25,557 nucleotides of DNA from Vairimorpha apis BRL 01 (lineage: Eukaryota; Microsporidia; Nosematidae). Positions within the stretch are counted from its first letter, which is position 1. Each line of letters starts with the position of its first letter. The notes beneath the pieces are model-generated. The model saw nothing but the letters and a program-made list of their open reading frames with translations, searched no databases and was not told where the DNA came from. The translations under genes were made by a program, and so were the position numbers. Below are positions 10,368 to 19,428 of the stretch, piece by piece. Where the stretch lies: NCBI GenBank assembly GCA_000447185.1, contig KE647134.1:1-25557 (forward strand), read 5' to 3'.

Positions 10368-10957
10368 TTAACAACACGATCTTTTTGATATTTTTGGTAA
10401 TGAGATTTTATTTTTAGATTTTGTAAGTTTTCTATGTTTATCATTTTTTAAAAGTGTTTTAGCCATGTCCTCAAAAATTTTTTCTACATTTAATCCAAAC
10501 TTAGCACTTGTATAGTAAAATTTCATATTTTTTTCGATAGCTTTTTCTTTAATTTTTTTTCAAAATTTTTATATTTACTATCACTAACAAGATCTTTTTT
10601 ATTACCAATTAAAAATAAAGGAACATTTTCAGTTTCATTTTTAATGTTATTATACCACCTATCAACAGTATTAAAAGTATTTTCTACGGATAAATCAAAA
10701 ACTAACAAAATTGCATCTGCATTTCTATAATAACTTTTTGTTATACTAAAAAATCTTTCTTGTCCTGCTGTGTCCCAAATATTTAGTAAAACAGATTGAT
10801 TATTTATGTTTATCATTTTAGTAACAGTATCAATTCCTATGGTAGACATTATAGAATCTTGAAATTCGTCTGTTTTGTACTTTCTTATGATAGAAGTTTT
10901 TCCGACATTACTTTCCCCAAGTATAATTATTTTAAATCTATGATCGGGTTTTCTCAT
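10368..10957 (-). CDS. Rab-family small GTPase, split by a -1 frameshift
   Basis: Rab GTPases direct vesicle traffic at membranes. From ATG 10957 the sequence has all nucleotide-binding motifs: P-loop GESNVGKT (14-21), switch I Thr39 in MSTIGID, WDTAGQE (61-67) and NKKD (119-122). The first frame then stops, giving about 145 residues. One extra base in the T8 run at 10553-10560 (plus strand) continues it with the G5 motif TSAK (150-153) and ends in Cys-Cys (195-196), the double-geranylgeranylation tail typical of Rabs. This is decisive evidence that the downstream frame belongs to the gene. The total would be 196 residues, normal for a Rab. The start is set by CACCCCAGCAATG, not by the in-frame upstream extension to 11020. 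Subfamily is uncertain; switch I (STIGIDTVTKM) is not a clean match to Rab1, Rab5 or Rab6. Confidence 0.85.
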
Positions 10958-10961
10958 TGCT

Positions 10962-10965
10962 GGGG
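10962..10965 (-). promoter_or_regulatory. CCCC start-proximal motif of the Rab gene
   Basis: Minus strand reads TCACCCCAGCAATG. Confidence 0.65.
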
Positions 10966-11786
10966 TGATTATAAAAAATGAGAATATGCAATTTAATAAT
11001 TTAACATATAAAAAAAACAATGTTTTCTGAAAAAATGTTAATGATAAATTATCTAAATTAATTTTTTTAAAATATAAATGTTTTTTTCTTGAATATTTTA
11101 ATAAAATTCAATCTAATAACAAAATATTAAAATAACTGTTTTTTTTACTATGAATCATAAAAAATATTTTTAATACGTTTAATTTGATTGAAAATATATG
11201 TCTATGCTTAAACTTTAGATTTTTAGTATATAATTAGAAAAAATGGATTAAATTTAATTTTAGAAGTATTATAACATTAGATATTTATTTATGAAAATTT
11301 ATCTGATATAATTAACAAAAATGTAAAATTAAGCATTACATAAAATTTAATATTATAAGATTTTCATATAATTTTTAATAATTAAAATTTTTTATTACAA
11401 AAATAATTATATGAAACAATCTATTTTGGATTTATTATGCAATAATTTTTTTAACAATCTAATAGATTATTTTAACAACATTTTTTGTGTAAAAAATTAT
11501 TATATTTGATCATTAAAGAAAAATAATTATAAATGTTGTATGTAAAAAAAGAATATTAAAATTAAATAATTATATTTATAAAAATCTATTATTAAATATT
11601 TCATTTAAAAATCTAAAAAGCAATTTTAATAAAATAATTTGATATTAGATTTTTTTAAGGTTTAAAAATTATATAGTTTTATAAAATATATTCATTTTTC
11701 AACTTCATTATGTTGAAAGAAAAAATTTTTAACAACTTTGAATTAAAAATAAATAATTGTTTATTGAAGTTACTTTTGAAATCAGA
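10966..11786. other. AT-rich intergenic region
   Basis: No gene-like signal. The average C/G content rises only beyond about 11760, where the decayed element begins. Confidence 0.5.
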
Positions 11787-11905
11787 TCAATGTTAGTAAA
11801 GCCTTAAGCGAATTGTAGTTTGATGATCTACCTCTTCGATTTTAGATATCTTGTCTCATTTCTATATTTCAAAAAATATTTTTATATATATTCTTAATAG
11901 TTTAG
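11787..11905 (-). pseudogene. Decayed copy of the 8576-8701 sequence
   Basis: On the minus strand this aligns with 8580-8701. In the best 43-base core I count 33 identities, and most differences are C or G in the other copy to A or T here. It encodes ISKIEEVDHQTTIRL opposite RIAETEEADQQTTIF. Two stops lie upstream in the same frame. The relic probably continues to about 12110, where unconnected open stretches such as NNLQQDESKNI and SKIDLEKDNTIYDN occur in other frames of the same strand. It is a dead repeat worn down toward the local AT bias. Confidence 0.6.
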
Positions 11906-12840
11906 ATAAACTCCACGCTTCTATTCTGTTTATGATGCTAAGGTTATTTCTATAATTAAAGTGATATTTACTCACTTTCCATACATGTTATCATATATAG
12001 TATTATCTTTTTCTAAATCTATTTTACTAAATATTTTTATTATCAACTTTTAAATATTTTTTGACTCATCTTGCTGTAAGTTGTTAAGTGAGACAACATT
12101 TATTTATACAAAAAGCAAGTTTTTATCTTTTTCAATTAAAAGTATATAATTTTATTATATCATATCTTGAATCATGTTTTTATAGTTTATCTACTTGAAT
12201 TTTATAAAAATACAAATTTATTTTAATTATTAAATTTCGTAAAAAAATAAAAGTTACGATTAAAAATACATATAATATTTTATGAATCAGAATTTGATAT
12301 AAAAATATTAGAAAAACCTAATAAATATTATTTATAAACCTAATTATTTCACAATTAAAAAAAATTTATAATCATATGATTTAAAAATAAATCTTATAAT
12401 TAAATTAAATTTTTTTTATCTCATTATTCATTAAATTTTCAATTAATGTTTTAATATTTTATTTAGAAAATTGTATATTTTAAAAATCTTTAACTTTCTT
12501 AATTTTTAGTCAAAAAACATAATTACAAAGATTTTTCTGTAATGTTATAAAAGATATTTATTGTCATATATATAATATATATTAGTAATTATGAAAAAAA
12601 AGTTTAATCTTATATTAAATTATTTTTTTATATATTAATATTTTACATAACACATTTTATATTCAAATAAAAAAAATAGATAAAAAAAGTTTTTGATAAC
12701 TTGTAATTTTATATTTGAAATGATTACTTTTAAAAATGTTTCAGTTAATGCAAATGTAATATAACAATGTATTAATTATCATTATATAAATACTCCTTAT
12801 TTTTATAGCATTGTTAAATAACCTTAATTTTTTTATATAA
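11906..12840. other. Intergenic; possible continuation of the relic to about 12110, then featureless
   Basis: 11906-12110 has slightly raised C/G and short frame-shifted coding-like stretches on the minus strand. From 12110 to 12840 I see only A/T-rich sequence. Confidence 0.4.
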
Positions 12841-12969
12841 TTTAATCATTTTTACTTATTTTAAAATCAAATAAAATATTTTTATAAATAATAAAATTTA
12901 AATACAATTTATTATTTATTATTTATAAAAATATTTTATTTGATTTTAAAATAAGTTAAAATGATTAAA
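12841..12969. repeat. Long inverted repeat, 54-bp arms, 21-nt spacer
   Basis: The left arm 12841-12894 is the reverse complement of the right arm 12916-12969, with one mismatch by my count. It starts TTTAATCATTTT and ends AAAATGATTAAA. It could form a hairpin or cruciform. It lies about 90 bases beyond the stop codon of the 13059-13879 gene. It might be a foldback/MITE-like element, or an inverted duplication made by template switching. No target-site duplication is evident. Confidence 0.85.
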
Positions 12970-13058
12970 CAACATAAAGAGTTGACAAATTTTGTTGCAT
13001 TAAAAATAGATATGTAATGATTTTTTTAAAAGTTTGTTAAGTTTGAAACTATATTTAA

Positions 13059-13879
13059 TTAAAAATCTCTAATGGGTATTTTTTCATCAATTCCTAAGTT
13101 TCCAATAATTACCATTTGCAAATCTTCTATCTTATCTTCTAATAATGTTCTATCACATACAACATTATGTCTACAATCCCAACATAATATTTCTCCTTTA
13201 TTATCGGTAGAAAATAAAAATCTATTACAAAAGCTCATTTTTAAAAAAGTTACTTTTGTGTCATGATAATCCATAACAATGTTTTTTGTATTATTTAAAT
13301 TCACTAAATAAATTTTTCCACTAGGTGAACCACAATAAATTGCTGAAAATAACATATTGGTAGCTATACAAGTAATTTCTTCTTCTAAATAAATTTCTAT
13401 TTTTTTATTTGATTTAATATAAACTGTTAATAAGTTATTTGCTCCTAATATCAATACATCATCAATATAACAACAAACATTACACTGATAAGTATTTATA
13501 ATGTTAAGCAAATTATCAAATATCATAAGTTTATTGTAACTTTGTAATCCTACATTATTTTCAATATTAATCAACTTACAGTTTTTTTCACTAATTTCGA
13601 TAACTTTTTCATTGTTTTTAACTAAAAAATTTTCATATAAACCATAAAAATCATTTTGTATACATAAAATATTATAGAAATTATATTTCATTTTTTTCTC
13701 ATATATTTTTAAGTTATTAAAAGTTAAAATTTCTAAAAAAAATTGTTTATTGTATATAAATATTTAGATTGATACGTAGTAAATATAAATTGAGTTCGAA
13801 AGATTTTTTTCGTATTGTTAAGCTTTACTTCTTTTGTTGAATTAGTTTTTACTACTAAACAACTTTCAAAATTGTCCAT
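13059..13879 (-). CDS. Ipi3/WDR18-like WD40 protein (60S ribosome assembly), split by a -1 frameshift
   Basis: A 210-residue frame begins at ATG 13691, which has no CCC motif. Upstream, ATG 13879 follows AAACCCAGTG and opens a 48-codon frame that stops just after an 8-base run (A8 at 13735-13742, plus strand). One extra base would join the two in frame into 273 residues. This makes 13879 the likely start. The C-terminal part (about 168-245) has two WD-type blades: EEITCIATNMLFSAIYCGSP then GKIYLV, and HDTKVTFLKMSFCNRFLFS then GEILCWD. A tail DKIEDLQMVI...KIPIRDF follows. This order resembles WDR18/Ipi3 of the Rix1 complex, which acts on pre-60S particles in the nucleus. The length is well below the family's 400 or more. 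It could be another shortened WD40 protein. Confidence 0.5.
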
Positions 13880-13883
13880 CACT

Positions 13884-13886
13884 GGG
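13884..13886 (-). promoter_or_regulatory. CCC start-proximal motif
   Basis: Minus strand reads AAAACCCAGTGATGG. It is the main argument for starting the WD40 gene at 13879 rather than 13691. Confidence 0.55.
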
Positions 13887-14104
13887 TTTTAAAAATTAAA
13901 TTTATAAAATTGAATAATATAAGTAAAAAGATTAATATAAAAAATTAAGATATTTATAATACAATTATTTGGCAAGAAATTATTTTAAATATAAAATTTT
14001 GATATTTTAAATTTTAGTTTCAATTAATTTTTACAAAAAATTATCACTTAATCATAAAACTTGAAAAAAAATAATTAACTGTTTTATGCAAATAAATGTT
14101 AAAC

Positions 14105-14349
14105 AAAATAATAAATATTTTACAGTTTTAATACTTTAAATTTTTGTTTAGCTGTATATTTAATTATATATTATTTTATTTAAGCATTTTTTTGTATTTA
14201 TAAAAATTATGATTGATTATAAAAGTTCAAATAATTTTATTGAAATTTAAAAATTCTATATTTTTGCAAAACAATGCTAATTTATAACTTTAATTTAGAA
14301 AATTACTAAATTGAATTTAAAATTAATAAATATAGCTTTTATTTTTTTA
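14105..14349 (+). repeat. 245-bp direct repeat, copy 1
   Basis: Identical by eye to 14671-14915 over the full 245 bases. It runs straight into the assembly gap. Probably one contig end of a mis-joined or heterozygous site. Confidence 0.9.
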
Positions 14350-14370
14350 NNNNNNNNNNNNNNNNNNNNN
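14350..14370. other. Assembly gap (21 N)
   Basis: A run of N of arbitrary-looking length between the first 245-bp repeat copy and the transposon-like insert. The true distance is unknown. Confidence 0.95.
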
Positions 14371-14545
14371 AGCTTAAACTGTCATGCCCCTGGGGATACG
14401 CCCCAGTTTTAAAATAATATTCAACAATATTGTTATAATTATAAGATGTTTTATTTGTATTTTTATTGAACGTCTTATGACGTGTAGTTTCAATATACCT
14501 CTCTGGGTCGATATTGCTTCTTGTTGTGTTCAACTTTCTATGCAT
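14371..14545 (-). CDS. Partial transposase-like ORF, open into the gap
   Basis: ATG 14545 opens a 58-codon frame that is still open at the gap edge. It begins MHRKLNTTRSNIDPERYIET and includes NNIVEYYFKTGAYPQGHD. The pattern of hydroxylated helix, then IVEYYFKTG, then a G-H/R-D turn recalls the helix-turn-helix region of Tc1/IS630-like transposases, but the fragment is too short to be sure. CCCC (14566-14569) lies 20 bases upstream on the same strand. It could equally be part of another repeat-borne gene. Confidence 0.4.
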
Positions 14546-14670
14546 ATATATATATCTCTCCCTTAGGGGTTAAGTTTTTATTTATGCTTTTTTTATAAAT
14601 TAAAATTGTGGGACCTTTTAAAAGCAAACAAAAAATACAATCAATAATTTGTCATAGCAAGGCTATGACA
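14371..14670 (-). mobile_element. Transposon-like insert next to the gap, possibly truncated by it
   Basis: This 300-bp block has markedly more G/C than its surroundings. Its right edge is an exact palindrome, TTTGTCATAGC-aag-GCTATGACAAA (14648-14672), immediately followed by the second 245-bp repeat copy. Its left part has TGTCATGCCCC at 14380, so TGTCAT...ATGACA may be short terminal inverted repeats of a roughly 290-bp MITE-like element. TTAAAC stands just before TGTCAT here and just before the repeat in copy 1, as if copy 1 were the empty site. Alternatively the block is the end of a longer element that continues into the gap. Confidence 0.6.
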
Positions 14671-14915
14671 AAAATAATAAATATTTTACAGTTTTAATAC
14701 TTTAAATTTTTGTTTAGCTGTATATTTAATTATATATTATTTTATTTAAGCATTTTTTTGTATTTATAAAAATTATGATTGATTATAAAAGTTCAAATAA
14801 TTTTATTGAAATTTAAAAATTCTATATTTTTGCAAAACAATGCTAATTTATAACTTTAATTTAGAAAATTACTAAATTGAATTTAAAATTAATAAATATA
14901 GCTTTTATTTTTTTA
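14671..14915 (+). repeat. 245-bp direct repeat, copy 2
   Basis: Same sequence as 14105-14349. Here it continues into unique sequence (TAGAAAA) on the right and abuts the insert's palindrome on the left. Confidence 0.9.
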
Positions 14916-15882
14916 TAGAAAATTTTTTTTCAAATTAACAAATAATTAAATTTTAAAAAATAATTTTTATAAATAATTATATATTTAATTATTAATTAAA
15001 TATTATATAAATATTAAAACAATAAACTGTAAAAAAATTTTATTAATTTTGAGACATTTATTTTTAAAGGAAATTTAAATGATTAAAAAAAATGCAATTA
15101 ATCTATATTTATTTTTAATAAAATAAATTTTAAATTAATAAAAGTTAACTTGCAATAAAATAATTATTATAATAATTCTGGTATATATTGTTGTTTAATA
15201 AAATTTAAAAAAATCATCATTGATCTTACAAAGATCAAATATGTTTTTAAACTAAAAAAATAATAAATTAATTTCAAATTTTCTGTCGACGTGAAATTTT
15301 AAGTATCTATAATATTAAACAATTTTATTTTTTCCCCGAAATTTATTTATCTAAAAAATATAAATAATTAAAAAACCAATTAAAAATTTTAATAAATGTA
15401 TAATATTTCTAAAAAATTTATTATTATAACTTTGAATAGAAAGTTATTTTAATATTAAAATTTGATAGATAAATTTTCAAAAAAATATTTATTACATATA
15501 AGATGATTAATTTAAAATTATAGCATAAAAAACTAAAATTATTGTAAATGTCAAAATTTTATAGTTTTTTACTTAATAATTCATATAAACAAAATATTTT
15601 TTTAGTATTATTTACAATATAAAATTTTTTGAAACTTTTTATAGTTTTTAAATATAAATACTTGATTTTATTTTGAAATATGTAAATACCTTGTAAATTA
15701 AAAACACATAGCATAATTATTTTAAAATTTTTAAATTGTTTGGTAATAAATTAGGAACTTTAAAATATCATTTATTTTATAAACTAATAAAATTTTAGAT
15801 TGAAATTATTTTTTTTAAATGAATTATCTTTTATTTTAAAATTTATTTAAAATACAATACAATATAATTCCAAATTTTTTTA
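14916..15882. other. AT-rich intergenic region
   Basis: No gene. A small perfect hairpin, TTGATCTT-aca-AAGATCAA, sits at 15220-15238; its role is unknown. Confidence 0.5.
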
Positions 15883-15885
15883 CCC
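15883..15885 (+). promoter_or_regulatory. CCC start-proximal motif
   Basis: Reads TTTACCCTAAATGG, three bases before ATG 15889. Confidence 0.65.
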
Positions 15886-15888
15886 TAA

Positions 15889-16401
15889 ATGGAAATTGTT
15901 CATGATATTATTAAATCGATTGAAAAAATTCAAAAGCCACATATATTTGATAAATTTAGACAAATACTGAGCAAGTCAAAAAAGCTATCTAAAAAAGATA
16001 GTATAGATCTTGCAAATATATGTAAAACACGAAATTTATTTGATATATTAAACTTAGAATTAACTGTTAAAGAGTCAAGAATCATTGCTAATATTTTAAA
16101 ATCAATAAAAATTAGAAATATAGAGGATGTCATATATATTTTATGTACAAAGAATGATGTAAATACTCCAGTTTTATTATCAAGTATTTTAAGTAGAAAG
16201 TTTAATGTTGATATTACTCCTGTTATAAATTATTTAAAAAATATTTTAAAAGGTGACATAAAATTAAACTATCTTCATTTATTGAAAGTAATAGATAAAA
16301 ATTATCCAACCTTTATTGATGAGGATATTTTAAATTTTTGTAAAAATAACGGTCATGATATTTGTAAAAGTATATTGAATTTAGATATGGAAATTTGTTA
16401 A
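15889..16401 (+). CDS. Unknown 170-residue all-helical protein
   Basis: A clean frame with a good CCC-type start. It begins MEIVHDIIKSIEKIQKPHIF. It has no signal peptide and no membrane segment. The sequence is a succession of amphipathic helices rich in K, I, L, N and D, with short loops (SRIIANILKSIKIRNIEDVI, PVINYLKNILKG). This gives an alpha-solenoid or ARM/HEAT-like impression. I see no catalytic motif and recognise no family. It stands alone, with about 1 kb of empty DNA upstream and more than 2 kb without an intact gene downstream. Confidence 0.7.
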   Translation: MEIVHDIIKSIEKIQKPHIFDKFRQILSKSKKLSKKDSIDLANICKTRNLFDILNLELTVKESRIIANILKSIKIRNIEDVIYILCTKNDVNTPVLLSSILSRKFNVDITPVINYLKNILKGDIKLNYLHLLKVIDKNYPTFIDEDILNFCKNNGHDICKSILNLDMEIC

Positions 16402-17600
16402 AAAAGATATCATTTATTGCTTAAAAAAACATTTTTTAAAACCGTTTATATGTAATGTAAATTACGTAATTCAGTTCGATTATAATTTTTTGTATAAAAT
16501 TATGTTTAATTCTTTTTGAATATTTTTTATATGTTTTTTCCTATTAAAATTTTTTTTAAAACTTTTTACCATTTATTTTATTTTATTAAAATATTAATGT
16601 TATATGTTAAATGAAAATGTATATTATAAAACTGAAAAATGTTTTTTTTTAAAATTCAATATGTTTTGTAATAAAAACAAATTTTTTTTAAAGTTTTTGA
16701 ATGTTTTAATACATCATCTGTTGCTATTGTTAAATAAATAAAAATTATTTAATATTTAATGTGAAAGATTGAAATATTGTTTCATTTAATATAATTTTAT
16801 CTATAAAAAAAATATTGTTTTAAATTATAATTTTTATATTGAAATATTAATATATTTAAAATAATATAGGATGATTTCTTTACTTTTCTTAATAAAATAT
16901 CATTATTTAAAATGTTCCTTTTAATATTTTGTAAGAAAGGTTTCTTTTTTTATATTTATTTTATCAATTTTAGCACATTTAATTGAACAAATATGATATG
17001 TAGCTGTCTATAAAAAATTTTCTATATCGTTTTAAAAAAAGATGTAAATTTTTCTCTGCTCATAATATATTAAATAAAATTTGTATTATATCTGTCTATT
17101 GTCATTAAAATTAATATACCTTTTGTATTTGTATATTCTTTTATTTACAATGCTATTATTTGTCAAAATAATAATTCTTATATAAAAATTAAAAATTATT
17201 TTTTCTTTATCAAATATGTATTTATCAAGTCAATAAAACACTATTTTATCATATTTTAGTATTCTTGTGTCTTTTAATCAAGCCATGTAATAAAATATAT
17301 ATTAACAAAAAATAAAATTCAATAAGATTTTAAAAAAACAATAAAGATTTATACATTTATTATATCGTTATGTTTTCATATAAATTTGCATTATAACAAT
17401 ATTTTTTAAAGTTAAATCATGTTAATTTATAGATTTTCATATATAAATATAATTCTAAGGACTTTTGTTGCTTAAAATAAAAAATTTAATTTCATAAAAG
17501 TACTTAAAACCTTTTTTTAAAGATTGTAAAGTTCCATGTTTATGTATAAATAATTTATAAAATAAATTAATTTTTTAATATTGTATTTTTTAACGAATAA
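16402..17600. other. Intergenic, with a possible decayed minus-strand gene around 16900-17290
   Basis: In 16900-17290 the minus strand holds coding-like stretches separated by stops: KEYTNTKGILILMTIDRYN, then YIMSREKFTSFFKTI, then RQLHIIFVQLNVLKLIK. IMSR-KF recalls the piggyBac-transposase motif MSR-RF, but this is a weak hint. The rest is plain A/T-rich DNA. Confidence 0.3.
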
Positions 17601-17790
17601 GATTAATCATGTCTTGAAATGGATATTTGAAAATACTACCTGTTGTTGTTTGGACTAAACATCTGGTTGAAGAAGGTTTTCTTTTTATAGCTAAATGGTG
17701 TTGATTGTTTCACATCAACACATAGGTTTTTGATTTCAAACCTGACCTAAAACAGACAGCTTTAGGTCTGCCTACAACACTACCTTATAT
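17601..17790 (+). other. Hairpin-rich, GC-enriched island: candidate structured RNA or gene relic
   Basis: About 190 bases stand out in composition. Three perfect hairpins follow one another: GTGTTGAT/ATCAACAC (17698-17721), AGGTTT/AAACCT (17724-17743) and GACCTAAA/TTTAGGTC (17744-17768). TGTTGT (17641-17646) can pair with ACAACA (17774-17779), closing a multibranched fold. I could not match it to U1, U2, U4, U5, U6, SRP, RNase P or RNase MRP RNA by eye. One plus frame also reads well between stops (ILPVVVWTKHLVEEGFLFIA, FDFKPDLKQTALGLPTTLP), so a decayed protein gene is the alternative. The strand given is arbitrary if it is an RNA. Confidence 0.4.
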
Positions 17791-18558
17791 CTTTTTTAAA
17801 GTGATTTTTTAATAATAAGTTTTTTTTGGATTTAATATTTTAAAGAAATTTTGTTTAAATTCACATGATATTTATTTTATAAAAAATTTAAACATAAATT
17901 TAGAAAATTAAAAATATTTAAATTACATAATAAAAGAAAATATAAAATTAAATAAAATTAATACAATCAAAATTTCATATTTACTACAAAAATCCGTAAA
18001 AACTAGTTTTTATATTTAGATATTTAAAGACTAATAAAATTACAAATTCTATTTTTATGATAATTATTTACATTTATTATAATTACTTACTTATTTTAAT
18101 TTGATTTTAATATATCATATATAATAACTATATTTTTAAATTACATTGATTTTGGTCATACTCTGTAATTAGTATAATCATAAATTGTTTATACAATTTA
18201 AAAATAAATCGAAAGACTAATCATTTGTTATTAATATGATCAAATCATTTAAGTTAAATATAAATCATCATTAACAATTTTTTTTATAACATATTTTAAT
18301 GTAAAATTATGTTTTTTTTCAATACTTAAAAAAAATTAAATTTATAATTTATATCACCAATATATAATATTTTATATTTAATTTTATTAAAAAAGAAATT
18401 TAGTGTATTTTATTAAAGCAACACATTATTTATATTTTATTTTAAAAACGGATTAAAAAAATACTTTATCTAAATAAATACTGATATCAGAGATTTATTG
18501 ATAAACTATTATTATTATTTTTTTATAAAAATGTAATTGTGTATAACCTCATATTTTT
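17791..18558. other. AT-rich intergenic region
   Basis: No gene seen. Before the next start there is only AACCTC, not a full CCC block. Confidence 0.5.
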
Positions 18559-19428
18559 ATGCGATTTATATTTTTATGTATTTTAAAATTAAGTTTTTCT
18601 TCAAATAGAATAAATATGTATGATGCTTTTTTAAAATTACCACAAAAATTTACTGAAGAGAATAAAGAATTAATCAATGCAACTATTCTTACGACTTATC
18701 ATCATCTACACGCAATATTATTATTATGTATAAACTATATAAATCCGATTTCTTTGTACAATCCACCTCTTTCTTTTAAATTTGAAATTTTTAATTGTAC
18801 AGAATATGGTAAATGTTTAAAAAATTTAAATAAAATGGTAAATTTTAGTTATAATAATAATATTAAATTAAATCCTATACTATATAATCTCGATTCAATA
18901 GAAATATTTTTTGATAGCATTAATCCAAGTAGTAAAGTACCAAGAAATTATACTTATGAAATGCAACTTATTACTACATCTTCTGTAATATTAACAGAAT
19001 TTTTATTAAATAAAATTAAACAAATACCAAATAGTCTTGATAGGCTTATTTTATCCCAGTTTGTGTTTACGATATTTTCAACACCTTCAAATTTATGTTT
19101 TTTTTATCTTGTAAGAGCTATGATATTAATTAAAAAGAATTATTTTTTAAAAGATTACAATGATAAGATTTTAGAACTTTTTAAATGTATTGCACCAAAT
19201 TTTGAAGAAAATTTACTCGTTACAGAAATTAAGTATTTGATTGCAAAATTATTAAATTCTGAAAAAAAAATGAACGATTTTAAAAATATTTGTGATTTAC
19301 TAGGCTTTGTATTCCCTTTTGTGTTTAGAAATATTATTTTGATGGAACCAATTCCAACTGATAAACCAAATGAGTTGAATTTTGTTTATACAGCTATGAC
19401 TGATATTGTATATAAAGTTATACAATAA
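18559..19428 (+). CDS. Unknown, probably secreted 289-residue protein
   Basis: The frame is intact, including across a 9-A run at 19262-19270. The N-terminus MRFIFLCILKLSFSSNRIN looks like a signal peptide cleaved near residues 15-18. The mature part has few charged clusters, is rich in N, I, L, F and K, and appears helical (NATILTTYHHLHAILLLCI, LILSQFVFTIFSTPSN). Several N-x-S/T sites are present. A hydrophobic stretch lies near the C-terminus (LLGFVFPFVFRNIILM). No family was recognised; such lineage-specific secreted proteins are common in microsporidia. An internal ATG at codon 20 would drop the leader, but the first ATG makes better sense. No CCC motif; AACCTC lies 11 bases upstream. Confidence 0.72.
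   Translation: MRFIFLCILKLSFSSNRINMYDAFLKLPQKFTEENKELINATILTTYHHLHAILLLCINYINPISLYNPPLSFKFEIFNCTEYGKCLKNLNKMVNFSYNNNIKLNPILYNLDSIEIFFDSINPSSKVPRNYTYEMQLITTSSVILTEFLLNKIKQIPNSLDRLILSQFVFTIFSTPSNLCFFYLVRAMILIKKNYFLKDYNDKILELFKCIAPNFEENLLVTEIKYLIAKLLNSEKKMNDFKNICDLLGFVFPFVFRNIILMEPIPTDKPNELNFVYTAMTDIVYKVIQ

Noticed and set aside
10796..10981. Plus-strand frame over the Rab gene
   Set aside because: Shadow of the P-loop region of the GTPase.
13072..13266. Plus-strand frame opposite the WD40 gene
   Set aside because: Shadow; the WD-type blades are on the minus strand.
14384..14566. Plus-strand frame in the mobile insert
   Set aside because: The minus frame has a CCCC-preceded ATG and a transposase-like pattern; the plus frame has neither.
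15930..16133. Minus-strand frame within the helical-protein gene
   Set aside because: Shadow of an intact gene with a CCC start.
17634..17644. ATACTACCTG as the 5' end of U1 snRNA
   Set aside because: U1 needs ACTTAC to pair with GTAAGT; the critical T is missing and no Sm-site or U1 stem-loop order follows.
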